Origin: JBFAPK01 sp040676675
GTDB lineage: Bacteria > Actinomycetota > Actinomycetes > Mycobacteriales > Micromonosporaceae
NCBI RefSeq assembly: GCF_040676675.1
Contig: NZ_JBFAPK010000012.1
Location: 62,001 to 126,000 of the forward strand
Direction: 5' to 3'
DNA length: 64,000 nucleotides
The translations under genes were made by a program, and so were the position numbers. Numbering within the stretch: the stretch's first letter is position 1; each line of letters opens with the position of its first letter. Under the pieces are notes generated by a model. It saw only the letters and a program-made list of their open reading frames with translations, was not told where the DNA came from and did no database searches. Of the stretch, positions 55,485-64,000 are shown in pieces.

Positions 55485-58400
55485 ATGAGACGCCACCGCA
55501 CCATCCCGCCGCTCGTCTTCCTCGCGGTCCTGACCCTCCTGCTGGGTACGACCCCGACCCCCGCCTCGGCCGCGCCCCGCTTCCGGGTGCTGGTCTTCTC
55601 CAAGGTCACGAACTACTACCACGACTCGATCCCCGCGGGCGTCGCCGCGATTCAGCAGCTCGGCGCGGCGAACAACTTCGAGGTCGAGGCGACCACCGAC
55701 GCCGGGGCGTTCACCGAGGCGAACCTCGCCCGCTTCGACGCCCTGGTCTTCAACAACACCAACTCCACGCCGGAGTCCGGCGACCTGCTCGACGCCGCGC
55801 AGCGGGCCGCCCTCCAGGGATTCGTCCGCGCCGGCGGCGGCTGGGTCGGGCTGCACGCCGCCTCGGCGAGCGAGCGCGACTGGGCCTGGTACGAGGGGCT
55901 CGTCGGCACGATCTTCGACTACCATCCGGACTTCTCCTCGACCGGTGGTACCTTCCCCGGACGGATCAAGGTGCTGGACCACGCGCACCCGTCCACCCGC
56001 GACCTGCCGGAGCTGTGGGAGCGGGGCGAGGAGTGGTACAACTGGCGCACCAACCCGACCGGGCGGGTGCACACGCTGGCGCAGATCAAGGTCCGGGACG
56101 GCATCCCCGGGCTCGACGAGGGCGTCGACCACGCGTACTCGTGGTGCCAGAACTACGACGGCGGCCGCTCGTGGTTCACCGCCGGCGGGCACGCCCCCTC
56201 CTCCTTCGCCGAGCCGGGCTTCCTGGCCCACCTGCGCGGCGGCATCGAGTGGGCGGCCGGCGCGGTCGCCGGCGACTGCGGCGCCACGAAGAGCGACAAC
56301 TTCCAGCGGGTACCGCTGGTCAGCGAGGGGCTGGCCGACCCGTTCGAGCTGGCCGTGGCGCCGGACCGGCGGGTCTTCTACATCCAGCGGACCGGTGCGG
56401 TGAAGGCGGTCGACCAGAACACCCTCGCGGTCACCACGCTGCTCGACTTCGCCTACACCGCCGAGCAGACCAGCCAGTCCGACGGGCTGCTCGGGATGAC
56501 CCTGGACCGCAACTTCGCCAGCAACAGCTGGCTTTACCTGCTCTGGTCCGACAAGACCGCCAAGCAGCTCAACCTCTCGCGCTTCACGGTCACCGGCGGT
56601 TCCATCAGCCTCGGCAGCGAGAAGCGCCTGCTCACGATCCCCACCTGGCGCGGCGAGGGCCGGGCCAACTCGCACATGGGCGGCTCGATCACCATGGACC
56701 GGCAGGGGAACCTCTACGCCGCCATCGGGGACAACACCGACCCCTTCGACTCCAGCGGCTTCACCCCGGTCGACGAGCGCTCCGGCCGGCGGGCCTGGGA
56801 CGCGCAGGGCACCGCCGGCAACACCAACGACCTGCGGGGCAAGGTCATCCGGATCACGCCGCAGCCGGACGGGAGCTACACCGTACCGAGCGGGAACCTC
56901 TTCGCGCCCGGTACCGTCCGGACCCGGCCCGAGATCTACGCGATGGGGCTGCGCAACCCGTTCCGGATCACCGTCGACCCGCTGACCAACGCCCTGCTGG
57001 TGGCCGACTACGGGCCGGACGCACGGGCCGCCGACCCGAACCGGGGTCCGGAGGGGACGGTCGAGTTCAACCGGATCACCAGCGCCGGCAACTACGGCTG
57101 GCCGTACTGCGTGGGCGACAACACGCCGTTCAACGACTTCGACTTCGCCACCGGTACCTCCGGGCCGAAGTTCAACTGCGCGGCCCCGGTCAACAACTCC
57201 CCGAACAACACCGGCCTGACCAACCTGCCCGCGGCCCGGCCCGCGCTGGTCTGGTACGCCTACTCGGCCTCGGCCCAGTTCCCCGAGCTGGGTACCGGCG
57301 GCGGCGGGCCGATGAGCGGCCCGGTCTACGACTTCGACCCGGCCAACCCGCGACCCACCAAGTTCCCGGAGTACTTCGAGGGCAAGTGGATCGTCTACGA
57401 GCTGACCCGCCAGTGGTGGAAGACGCTCTCGGTGCACGGTACGGCGCAGAGCTTCACCGACCCGCGCTTCGGCCCGACCCGGGTGGGTGACCTCCAGTCG
57501 ATCAACGGCATCTTCGGCGGCATGTCCTGGATCCAGCCGTTCGAGGCGGAGTTCGGGCCGGACGGCTCGCTCTACGTGATCGACTTTGGCGCCGGTACCG
57601 GCAGCGGGCGCGGCGGCACCAACGACGGCGCCGGGATCTACCGGATCGACTACGTCGCGAACGGCCGGCCGCCGGTGGCGAAGCTGGGCGTGGACCGGGA
57701 CAGCGGTCCGGCGCCGCTGACCGTCCGCTTCTCCAGCGCCGGCTCGGCCGCCACCGACGGCCGCCCGATCACGTACGCCTGGGACTTCGACGGCAACGGC
57801 AGCACCGACTCGACGGCGGCGAACCCGAGCCACACGTACGCCACCACCGGCCGGTTCACCGCCCGGCTGACCGTCACCGGCTCCGGCGGCTCGACGGCCG
57901 TGGCGACCACGGAGATCACGGTGGGCAACACCCGGCCCACGGTGACCCTGAGCGTCCCCGACGGCGGCTTCTTCGACTTCGGCGACCGGATCCCGTACAC
58001 GGTCACGGTCACCGACCCGGAGGACGGCGCCGTCGACTGCTCGCGGGTGGTCGTGCAGACCCAGCTCGGCCACGACAGCCACACCCACCCGCTGGACAAC
58101 TACGTGGGCTGCGCGGGCACGGTCGCCACGGACGGCAGCGCCGGGGACGGCCACGGTCCGGGCCAGAACCTCTACACGGTGCTGACCGCGCAGTACACCG
58201 ACGGCGGGGCGGCCGGCGCGCCGGCGCTGGTCGGCTCGACCCGCGCCGAGCTGCAACCGAAGAGCAAGGAGGCCGAGCACTTCGACGGTGCCAGCGGGGT
58301 GCAGGTGTTGGACCGGGCCACGGCGCGCGCGGGCCGACGGATCGGCGACGTCGACCACGGCGAGTGGATCAGCTTCGGCCCGGTGAACCTCAAGGGGATC

Positions 58401-58931
58401 AGCTCCGTCACGGTCGGCGCCAGCTCCGGCAGCACCGGCGGCGACATCGAGTTCCGGGCCGGCTCCCCCACCGGTACGCTGCTCGGCCGGGCCACGATCG
58501 GCAGCACCGGCGGCTGGGACAACGTGATCTCGCCGACGGTGGCGCTGAGCAATCCCGGCGGCACGTTCACCCTGTACGCCGTCTTCGTCAATCCGGCGCA
58601 GGTGGGCGGCACACCCGACCTGCTCTCACTGGACTGGCTGCGGTTCAACGGCGCCGGCGTCAAGCAGGAGACCGGGGCGACCATCTCGGCCACGGCCAGC
58701 CCGGGCAGCGGTACGGCCCCGCTGACAGTCCGGTTCACCGGTACGGCGACGCCGCCGGCCGGGCGGACGATCACCGACTACGCCTGGGACTTCGGGGACA
58801 ACAGCGCGGTCGTGCACGCCGCCTCGGCCAGCCACGCCTACGCCCGGCGCGGGGCGTACACGGCCCGACTGACCGTCACCGACAGCGCCGGGGCGACGAT
58901 GTCGGCCAACGTGGCGATCACAGTGAGCTGA
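55485..58931 (+). CDS. Secreted ThuA / PQQ-type sugar dehydrogenase / PKD / CBM6 multidomain protein
   Basis: An 1148-residue exported protein. Signal peptide about 1-29 (ending PASA), then a ThuA-like domain about 30-265 (VLVFSKVTNYYHDSIPAGVA, GGGWVGLHAASASERDWAWY), a GSDH-type beta-propeller about 275-720 (DPFELAVAPDRRVFYIQRTG, RPEIYAMGLRNPFRITVDPL), a PKD domain about 725-805 (YAWDFDGNGSTDSTAANPSH), an unassigned beta segment about 806-920, a CBM6-like module about 925-1065 (ISFGPVNLKGISSVTVGASS), and a second PKD about 1070-1148. It is presumably a carbohydrate oxidase/binding protein outside the cell; oxidative action on a polysaccharide-derived sugar is inferred. Controlled perhaps by the LacI-type operator upstream. 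Confidence 0.9.
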   Translation: MRRHRTIPPLVFLAVLTLLLGTTPTPASAAPRFRVLVFSKVTNYYHDSIPAGVAAIQQLGAANNFEVEATTDAGAFTEANLARFDALVFNNTNSTPESGDLLDAAQRAALQGFVRAGGGWVGLHAASASERDWAWYEGLVGTIFDYHPDFSSTGGTFPGRIKVLDHAHPSTRDLPELWERGEEWYNWRTNPTGRVHTLAQIKVRDGIPGLDEGVDHAYSWCQNYDGGRSWFTAGGHAPSSFAEPGFLAHLRGGIEWAAGAVAGDCGATKSDNFQRVPLVSEGLADPFELAVAPDRRVFYIQRTGAVKAVDQNTLAVTTLLDFAYTAEQTSQSDGLLGMTLDRNFASNSWLYLLWSDKTAKQLNLSRFTVTGGSISLGSEKRLLTIPTWRGEGRANSHMGGSITMDRQGNLYAAIGDNTDPFDSSGFTPVDERSGRRAWDAQGTAGNTNDLRGKVIRITPQPDGSYTVPSGNLFAPGTVRTRPEIYAMGLRNPFRITVDPLTNALLVADYGPDARAADPNRGPEGTVEFNRITSAGNYGWPYCVGDNTPFNDFDFATGTSGPKFNCAAPVNNSPNNTGLTNLPAARPALVWYAYSASAQFPELGTGGGGPMSGPVYDFDPANPRPTKFPEYFEGKWIVYELTRQWWKTLSVHGTAQSFTDPRFGPTRVGDLQSINGIFGGMSWIQPFEAEFGPDGSLYVIDFGAGTGSGRGGTNDGAGIYRIDYVANGRPPVAKLGVDRDSGPAPLTVRFSSAGSAATDGRPITYAWDFDGNGSTDSTAANPSHTYATTGRFTARLTVTGSGGSTAVATTEITVGNTRPTVTLSVPDGGFFDFGDRIPYTVTVTDPEDGAVDCSRVVVQTQLGHDSHTHPLDNYVGCAGTVATDGSAGDGHGPGQNLYTVLTAQYTDGGAAGAPALVGSTRAELQPKSKEAEHFDGASGVQVLDRATARAGRRIGDVDHGEWISFGPVNLKGISSVTVGASSGSTGGDIEFRAGSPTGTLLGRATIGSTGGWDNVISPTVALSNPGGTFTLYAVFVNPAQVGGTPDLLSLDWLRFNGAGVKQETGATISATASPGSGTAPLTVRFTGTATPPAGRTITDYAWDFGDNSAVVHAASASHAYARRGAYTARLTVTDSAGATMSANVAITVS

Positions 58932-58933
58932 GC

Positions 58934-58967
58934 CGGGCGTACGGCGCACCGCGCCGCCGTACGCCCG
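58934..58967. terminator. Terminator hairpin 1 (convergent)
   Basis: A perfect 13-bp stem CGGGCGTACGGCG/CGCCGTACGCCCG with an 8-nt loop begins 2 nt after the multidomain-protein stop, between it and the convergent dehydratase gene. Confidence 0.75.
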
Positions 58968-58969
58968 AC

Positions 58970-58999
58970 GGGTGCCGGTCCCGGGCGGGACCGGCACCC
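58970..58999. terminator. Terminator hairpin 2 (convergent)
   Basis: A second perfect 13-bp stem, GGGTGCCGGTCCC/GGGACCGGCACCC with a 4-nt loop, follows hairpin 1 after 2 nt. The tandem pair probably stops transcription from both sides. Confidence 0.75.
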
Positions 59000-59050
59000 G
59001 GGGTACCGGCGGGGCCCGGCCGGTCGGCTCGTGTCGGCCGGGCGGCCCGG

Positions 59051-60067
59051 TCAGCCGGCGACCGGCTCCATCACCACCTCGTCGAGGCAGAACGGGTCGA
59101 CCTCGTCCAGCGTCCCGGCCCACCAGGCCGGGTTCTCCCGGTACCACCGGAAGGTGTCGGCCAGTCCCTCGGAGAACGGGATCTGCGGCGCGAAGCCCAG
59201 CTCGTTCTGGATCTTCCGGTAGTCGAGCGAGTAACGCCGGTCCTGGACCTTGCGGTCGGCCACGTACCGGACCCGGTCCCAGCCCGAGCCGTGCAGCGCC
59301 AGGATCGCCTGGGCCAGCGACCTGTTGGTCATCTCCGTGTCGCCGCCGATGTTGTAGACCTCGCCCGCCCGGCCCTTGCCGAGCACCAGCGCGACCGCCC
59401 GGCAGTGGTCGTCCACGTGCAGCCACTCCCGGATGGCGCTGCCGTCGCCGTGCAGGGTGATCTCCCGGCCGGTGAGGAGGCTGGTGACGAAGCGCGGGAC
59501 GACCTTCTCGATGTGCTGGAACGGGCCGTAGTTGTTGGCGCAGCGGGTGATGGAGAGGTCCAGCCTGTAGGTGCGCCAGTAGGCGCGGGCGACGCAGTCG
59601 CTGGCCGCCTTCGAGGCGGCGTACGGGGAGTTCGCCTCCAGCGGGCACTCCTCCGTCCAGGAGCCGGTCGGGATCGAGCCGTAGACCTCGTCGGTCGAGA
59701 CGTGCACCACCCGGCCGACGGCGGCGCGGACGCACTGGTCCAGCAGGCGCTGCGTACCGATCACGTTGGTCTCGAAGAACCGGGCGGGGTCGTCGACCGA
59801 GCGGTCCACGTGCGACTCCGCGGCGAAGTGCACCACGGCGTCGTGGCCGGGCACGACCTCGCTCAGCAGGCGGGAGTCGCAGACGTCACCAACGATCATG
59901 GACAGCCGCGGGTGCGCCGGCGGGAGGTTGTCGCGGTTGCTGGCGTAGGTGAGCTTGTCGACCACCGTCACGTGACAGTTCTCCAAGCCGGCGTAGCGTC
60001 CATCGAGCAGGCAGCGGGCGAAGTGCGATCCGATGAACCCGGCGCCACCGGTGACCAGAATCCTCAT
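59051..60067 (-). CDS. rfbB: dTDP-glucose 4,6-dehydratase
   Basis: A 338-residue extended SDR. ILVTGGAGFIGSHFARCLL binds NAD; VVHFAAESHVDRSVDDPARF, VSTDEVYGS (catalytic Thr-Asp-Glu) and YAASKAASDCVARAYWRTY (Tyr-x3-Lys) give the complete dehydratase active site; RCANNYGPFQHIEKVVPRFV is typical of RfbB/StrE. It converts dTDP-glucose to dTDP-4-keto-6-deoxyglucose, the branch point for L-rhamnose and antibiotic deoxysugars. Sister rml genes are not adjacent, so it may serve surface polysaccharide or an unlinked natural-product cluster. Confidence 0.93.
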   Translation of the reverse strand: MRILVTGGAGFIGSHFARCLLDGRYAGLENCHVTVVDKLTYASNRDNLPPAHPRLSMIVGDVCDSRLLSEVVPGHDAVVHFAAESHVDRSVDDPARFFETNVIGTQRLLDQCVRAAVGRVVHVSTDEVYGSIPTGSWTEECPLEANSPYAASKAASDCVARAYWRTYRLDLSITRCANNYGPFQHIEKVVPRFVTSLLTGREITLHGDGSAIREWLHVDDHCRAVALVLGKGRAGEVYNIGGDTEMTNRSLAQAILALHGSGWDRVRYVADRKVQDRRYSLDYRKIQNELGFAPQIPFSEGLADTFRWYRENPAWWAGTLDEVDPFCLDEVVMEPVAG

Positions 60068-60449
60068 GTAAGTCCTCCAACGCCAGGTCGACCCCGGCGG
60101 GTTGCAATCTTGATTCGTTCAGTCAGGAGCGGTCCGGTGGCGGCGGTAGACCGAGTCCGGTTCCGCCGATCCCGCAGCCGGGACTTCGGCCCGAGGCACG
60201 GAGAACACCGGCGGTCCGTTGACCGCCCACGGATTCCGCTTCGCCGGACGGCGCGGCAACCGGCATGGCGACAAATCCGCGCATCCCGATGACGACAGCG
60301 TCGGTCGAGCCCCGTCCCGCATACCCGACTAACCGGAGATTTCGGACTGAGGATATGGCTGGGCCTTTGTCCCCTTTCGGGGGACGTTACACCTGGATGA
60401 GCTGGTCAGCGCACCGCCGCGCGGGGGCCGGCGCGGCGGAGGTGTCCGC
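60068..60449. other. Intergenic region
   Basis: About 380 bp between the leftward dehydratase gene and the leftward LysR gene. It has a probable terminator at 60369-60385 and, near 60080-60130, the sequence expected to hold the dehydratase promoter, without a clear -10/-35. No gene recognised. Confidence 0.5.
60369..60385 (-). terminator. Probable terminator after the LysR gene
   Basis: GTCCCC-TTTC-GGGGGAC, a short GC-rich hairpin 65 nt beyond the LysR stop in its direction of transcription, followed on that strand by ACAAAGG. Confidence 0.4.
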
Positions 60450-61511
60450 TCACTGGGGCCGGGCGGGGCGGGCGAGGTGCTCGACGCCCGGGGGCAGTTG
60501 ACCCCGTTCCGCGGCGTCGCGCAGGTAGTCGAGGAGGATGCGGCGCAGCGCCCGGGCCGCGTTGGTCGGTACCGCCTCCCGGCGGCGGGCCAGGGCGATG
60601 GTGCGCCGCACCCCGGGGGGCGCCAGCGGGGTGACCCGGATGCCGGGCCGCCGGGCCACCACCATCCCGGGTACCAGGGCCACGCCGAGGCCGGCCGCGA
60701 CGAAGCTCAGCACCGCGTCCATCTCCCCGCCGTCGACGGCGAAGGAGGGCTCGAAGCCGGCGCCCCGGCAGGCGGCGATGGTGGCATCCCGCAGGTCGTA
60801 GCCGCTCCGGAACATCACCATCGGCCGGTCACGCAGGTCGGTGAGGCGCAGCGTCCCCGCCCCCGCGCCGGGCCGCCGCTCCCCGACCGGCAGCCTCCCG
60901 ACCAACGGCTCCTCGGCCGACGGCTCCCCGGCCGGCAGTTCACCGACCGGCAGCTCCCCGGCCGGCGGCTCGCCGGTCATGGGCAGCAGCGGATCGACCG
61001 AGGCCACCACGAGGCTCTCCCGCAGCAACGGCTCGACCCGCAGCCCCGGGTCGACGCCGGTGGCCGGCAGGATGATCATCGCGAGATCCAGCTCACCCCG
61101 GAGCAGGTCCCGGACCAGGTCCTGCGAGCCGCCCTCCTCCACCCGCAGGTCGACGTTGGGGTGGGCGTCCCGGAACCGGCGCAGCACCTCGGGCGCGAGC
61201 GCGGTACAGAGGCTCGGGGTGGCGCCGAGGCGTACCCGGCCGCGCCGCAGCCCAACCAGTTCCTGCACCTCGCGGCGGGCCGTCTCGACGTCGGCGAGGA
61301 TCCGCTTCGCCAGCGGCAGCAGCACCTCGCCGGCGGCGGTGAGCGCGATGTTCCCGCGCACCCGTTCGAAGAGCGGCGCCCCGAGGTCGGCCTCCAGAGC
61401 GTGAATCTGCTTACTCAACGACGGCTGGGTGATGCCCACGCTGTCGGCGGCCTGGGTGAAATGTCGTAGTTCGGCCACCGCTACGAAGTACTTCAACTGA
61501 TGGAGTTGCAT
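60450..61511 (-). CDS. LysR-family regulator of the divergent sdh genes
   Basis: A 353-residue LTTR. Winged helix-turn-helix: MQLHQLKYFVAVAELRHFTQ, GITQPSLSKQIHALEADLGA and FERVRGNIALTAAGEVLLPL. The effector domain (about 90-325) is interrupted at residues 180-212 by a repeat-like insert EPPAGELPVGELPAGEPSAE and PLVGRLPVGE that interrupts an otherwise normal periplasmic-binding fold (DPLLPMTG before; LRLTDLRDRPMVMF after). It is divergent from sdhC with 15-bp palindrome ATAGCTTAAAGCTAT between them, so it likely senses a metabolite and controls succinate dehydrogenase expression and its own. Confidence 0.9.
   Translation of the reverse strand: MQLHQLKYFVAVAELRHFTQAADSVGITQPSLSKQIHALEADLGAPLFERVRGNIALTAAGEVLLPLAKRILADVETARREVQELVGLRRGRVRLGATPSLCTALAPEVLRRFRDAHPNVDLRVEEGGSQDLVRDLLRGELDLAMIILPATGVDPGLRVEPLLRESLVVASVDPLLPMTGEPPAGELPVGELPAGEPSAEEPLVGRLPVGERRPGAGAGTLRLTDLRDRPMVMFRSGYDLRDATIAACRGAGFEPSFAVDGGEMDAVLSFVAAGLGVALVPGMVVARRPGIRVTPLAPPGVRRTIALARRREAVPTNAARALRRILLDYLRDAAERGQLPPGVEHLARPARPQ
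60876..60974. repeat. In-frame degenerate 15-bp repeat within the LysR gene
   Basis: About six diverged 15-bp units (plus strand GACCGGCAGCTCCCC-like) encode residues 180-212 of the LysR protein as PxGEL-type pentapeptides. It resembles the GLIGG repeat of the SDR at 16.6 kb in unit length and Gly-rich product but not in sequence. Confidence 0.75.
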
Positions 61512-61515
61512 CTAC

Positions 61516-61530
61516 ATAGCTTAAAGCTAT
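61516..61530. promoter_or_regulatory. LysR-type binding site between LysR and sdhC
   Basis: ATAGCTTAAAGCTAT is a perfect 15-bp palindrome with a central unpaired base and contains the T-N11-A pattern of LysR sites. It lies 4 bp upstream of the LysR start and about 20 bp before the sdhC promoter. Confidence 0.75.
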
Positions 61531-61551
61531 CGGAAGTAAGGTTCCGATGCA

Positions 61552-61581
61552 TTGGACGACTGATCCAAGCTCTCCTAGCTT
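61552..61581 (+). promoter_or_regulatory. sdhC promoter, probably giving a leaderless mRNA
   Basis: TTGGAC (61552-61557), 18 bp, TAGCTT (61576-61581). Transcription would start 7-8 bp later, at about 61588-61589, coinciding with in-frame GTG 61589 of sdhC. Confidence 0.5.
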
Positions 61582-61588
61582 CAGTAGC

Positions 61589-62278
61589 GTGGTAGCAACG
61601 ACGACACGCGCCCCGATCCGCAGCTCGGTGGCGCTCAAGGCCGTGATGGCCGTGACGGGCATCCTGCTGGTGCTCTTCCTCATCGCGCACATGCTCGGCA
61701 ACCTGAAGATCTTCGCCGGGGGCGGCTCCTTCAACCACTACGCCCACTGGCTGCGCGAGATCGGCGCCCCGGTGCTGCCCGGGACCTGGTACCTCTGGAT
61801 CCAGCGCTCGGTGCTCGGCATCGCCCTGGTCGCCCACATCTGGGCGGCCACCGTGCTCGCCCTGCGCGCCCGGTCGGCCCGTCCGGTGCGCTACGCCCAC
61901 CACCGCCCGGTGCAGGGCAGCTACGCGGCCCGCACCATGCGCTGGGGCGGGGTGATCATCCTGCTCTTCGTCATCTACCACCTGCTGGACCTCACCGCCG
62001 GGACGCTCAACCCCGTCGGTGACCGCCACGACCCGTACGGCAACGTGGTCGCGGACTTCGCGCCCGACCACTGGTACGCGACCCTCGCCTACACCCTCGC
62101 GATCATCGCGCTCGGCTTCCACCTGCGCCACGGCGTCTTCAGCGCCCTGCGCAGCCTGGGCCAGCAGACCCCGCGCGGCGAACGCCGGGCCCGCGCGGCG
62201 GCCCTGGCCTTCGCCATCGCCCTCTGCGCCGGCTACCTGGTGGTCCCGTTCGCCGTGCTGACCGGACTGATTGGTTGA
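61589..62278 (+). CDS. sdhC: Succinate dehydrogenase cytochrome b subunit
   Basis: A 229-residue membrane subunit with five predicted helices, of the fused SdhC/b558 type common in actinobacteria. Residues SSVALKAVMAVTGILLVLFL then IAHMLGNLKIFAGG hold a haem-ligand His; RWGGVIILLFVIYHLLDLTA and YTLAIIALGFHLRHGVFSAL carry the others. Start GTG 61589 is preferred because the predicted promoter (-10 TAGCTT) would start transcription there, giving a leaderless mRNA; ATG 61547 would add 14 residues but overlaps the promoter. It anchors SdhA/SdhB and passes electrons to menaquinone. sdhA follows after 2 nt. Confidence 0.88.
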   Translation: MVATTTRAPIRSSVALKAVMAVTGILLVLFLIAHMLGNLKIFAGGGSFNHYAHWLREIGAPVLPGTWYLWIQRSVLGIALVAHIWAATVLALRARSARPVRYAHHRPVQGSYAARTMRWGGVIILLFVIYHLLDLTAGTLNPVGDRHDPYGNVVADFAPDHWYATLAYTLAIIALGFHLRHGVFSALRSLGQQTPRGERRARAAALAFAIALCAGYLVVPFAVLTGLIG

Positions 62279-62280
62279 TC

Positions 62281-64000
<1,720 letters not shown>

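Noticed and set aside
55278..58358. Long minus-strand open frame opposite the ThuA multidomain gene
   Set aside because: Composition typical of antisense frames in GC-rich DNA (Val/Arg/Gly runs, no motifs).

Overview
The window comes from a very GC-rich actinomycete, most likely a Micromonosporaceae (Micromonospora-like) chromosome. The reasons are near-saturated G/C at third codon positions, frequent GTG starts, many 4-nt start/stop overlaps, and families typical of that group: a PAC2 proteasome-chaperone-like protein, a DUF6343 protein, a PPOX/F420-type oxidoreductase, an MhuD-like haem oxygenase, a DUF3516 helicase and a DmdR/IdeR-type iron box. Species assignment is inference. No rRNA, tRNA or CRISPR array was found.

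Layout. 0-3.5 kb: the end of hrpB, then a leftward operon of an anchored solute-binding protein, a polytopic membrane protein and a PP2C phosphatase. 3.6-6.4 kb: a secreted GH9 cellulase behind a perfect CelR/CebR operator. 6.5-12 kb: housekeeping transport and metabolism (NRAMP-like carrier, UBP zinc finger plus Na+/H+ antiporter, succinate-semialdehyde dehydrogenase, DUF6343). 11.98-17.66 kb: the most distinctive locus, five genes joined by 4-5 nt overlaps encoding an OleA-like thiolase-fold condensing enzyme, a GT2 glycosyltransferase, an acyl-AMP ligase, a cytochrome P450 and an OleD-like SDR. It resembles olefin/beta-lactone (ole/lst) pathways but lacks OleB and carries two tailoring enzymes. 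17.7-24.8 kb: F420-type oxidoreductase, methyltransferase-TetR operon with a double operator, SGNH lipoprotein, MFS exporter, EcsC-like protein, lysozyme-fold secreted protein. 25-34 kb: a divergent adenosine-deaminase-like enzyme lacking the catalytic Glu, PAC2, exonuclease III, haem oxygenase, VOC protein, sortase with a secreted partner, trmB and a DUF3516 helicase. 33.7-34.9 kb: a decapitated histidine kinase next to an intact response regulator.

35-41.7 kb is an accessory, decaying region: small membrane and lipoproteins, a TetR-glycosyltransferase pair, about 1.2 kb with short tandem repeats and a MobC-like remnant, an unrecognised 221-residue protein, and a twice-frameshifted AbiEi/DUF559-type gene. 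41.7-45.7 kb is a complete iron-siderophore ABC uptake operon behind an iron box. 45.8-55.4 kb holds a threonine-aldolase-like PLP enzyme, full-length hrpA, a cupin protein and an NMT1/ThiY-like ABC transporter. 55.4-64 kb holds a large secreted ThuA-sugar dehydrogenase-PKD-CBM protein, a dTDP-glucose 4,6-dehydratase, and a LysR regulator divergent from sdhC-sdhA; sdhA runs off the right edge.

A roughly 60-bp imperfect palindrome occurs twice (18.15 and 41.63 kb, about 85% identical) and looks like a dispersed genomic repeat. Pentapeptide-encoding repeat expansions sit inside two otherwise normal genes (the SDR at 16.6 kb and the LysR at 60.9 kb).
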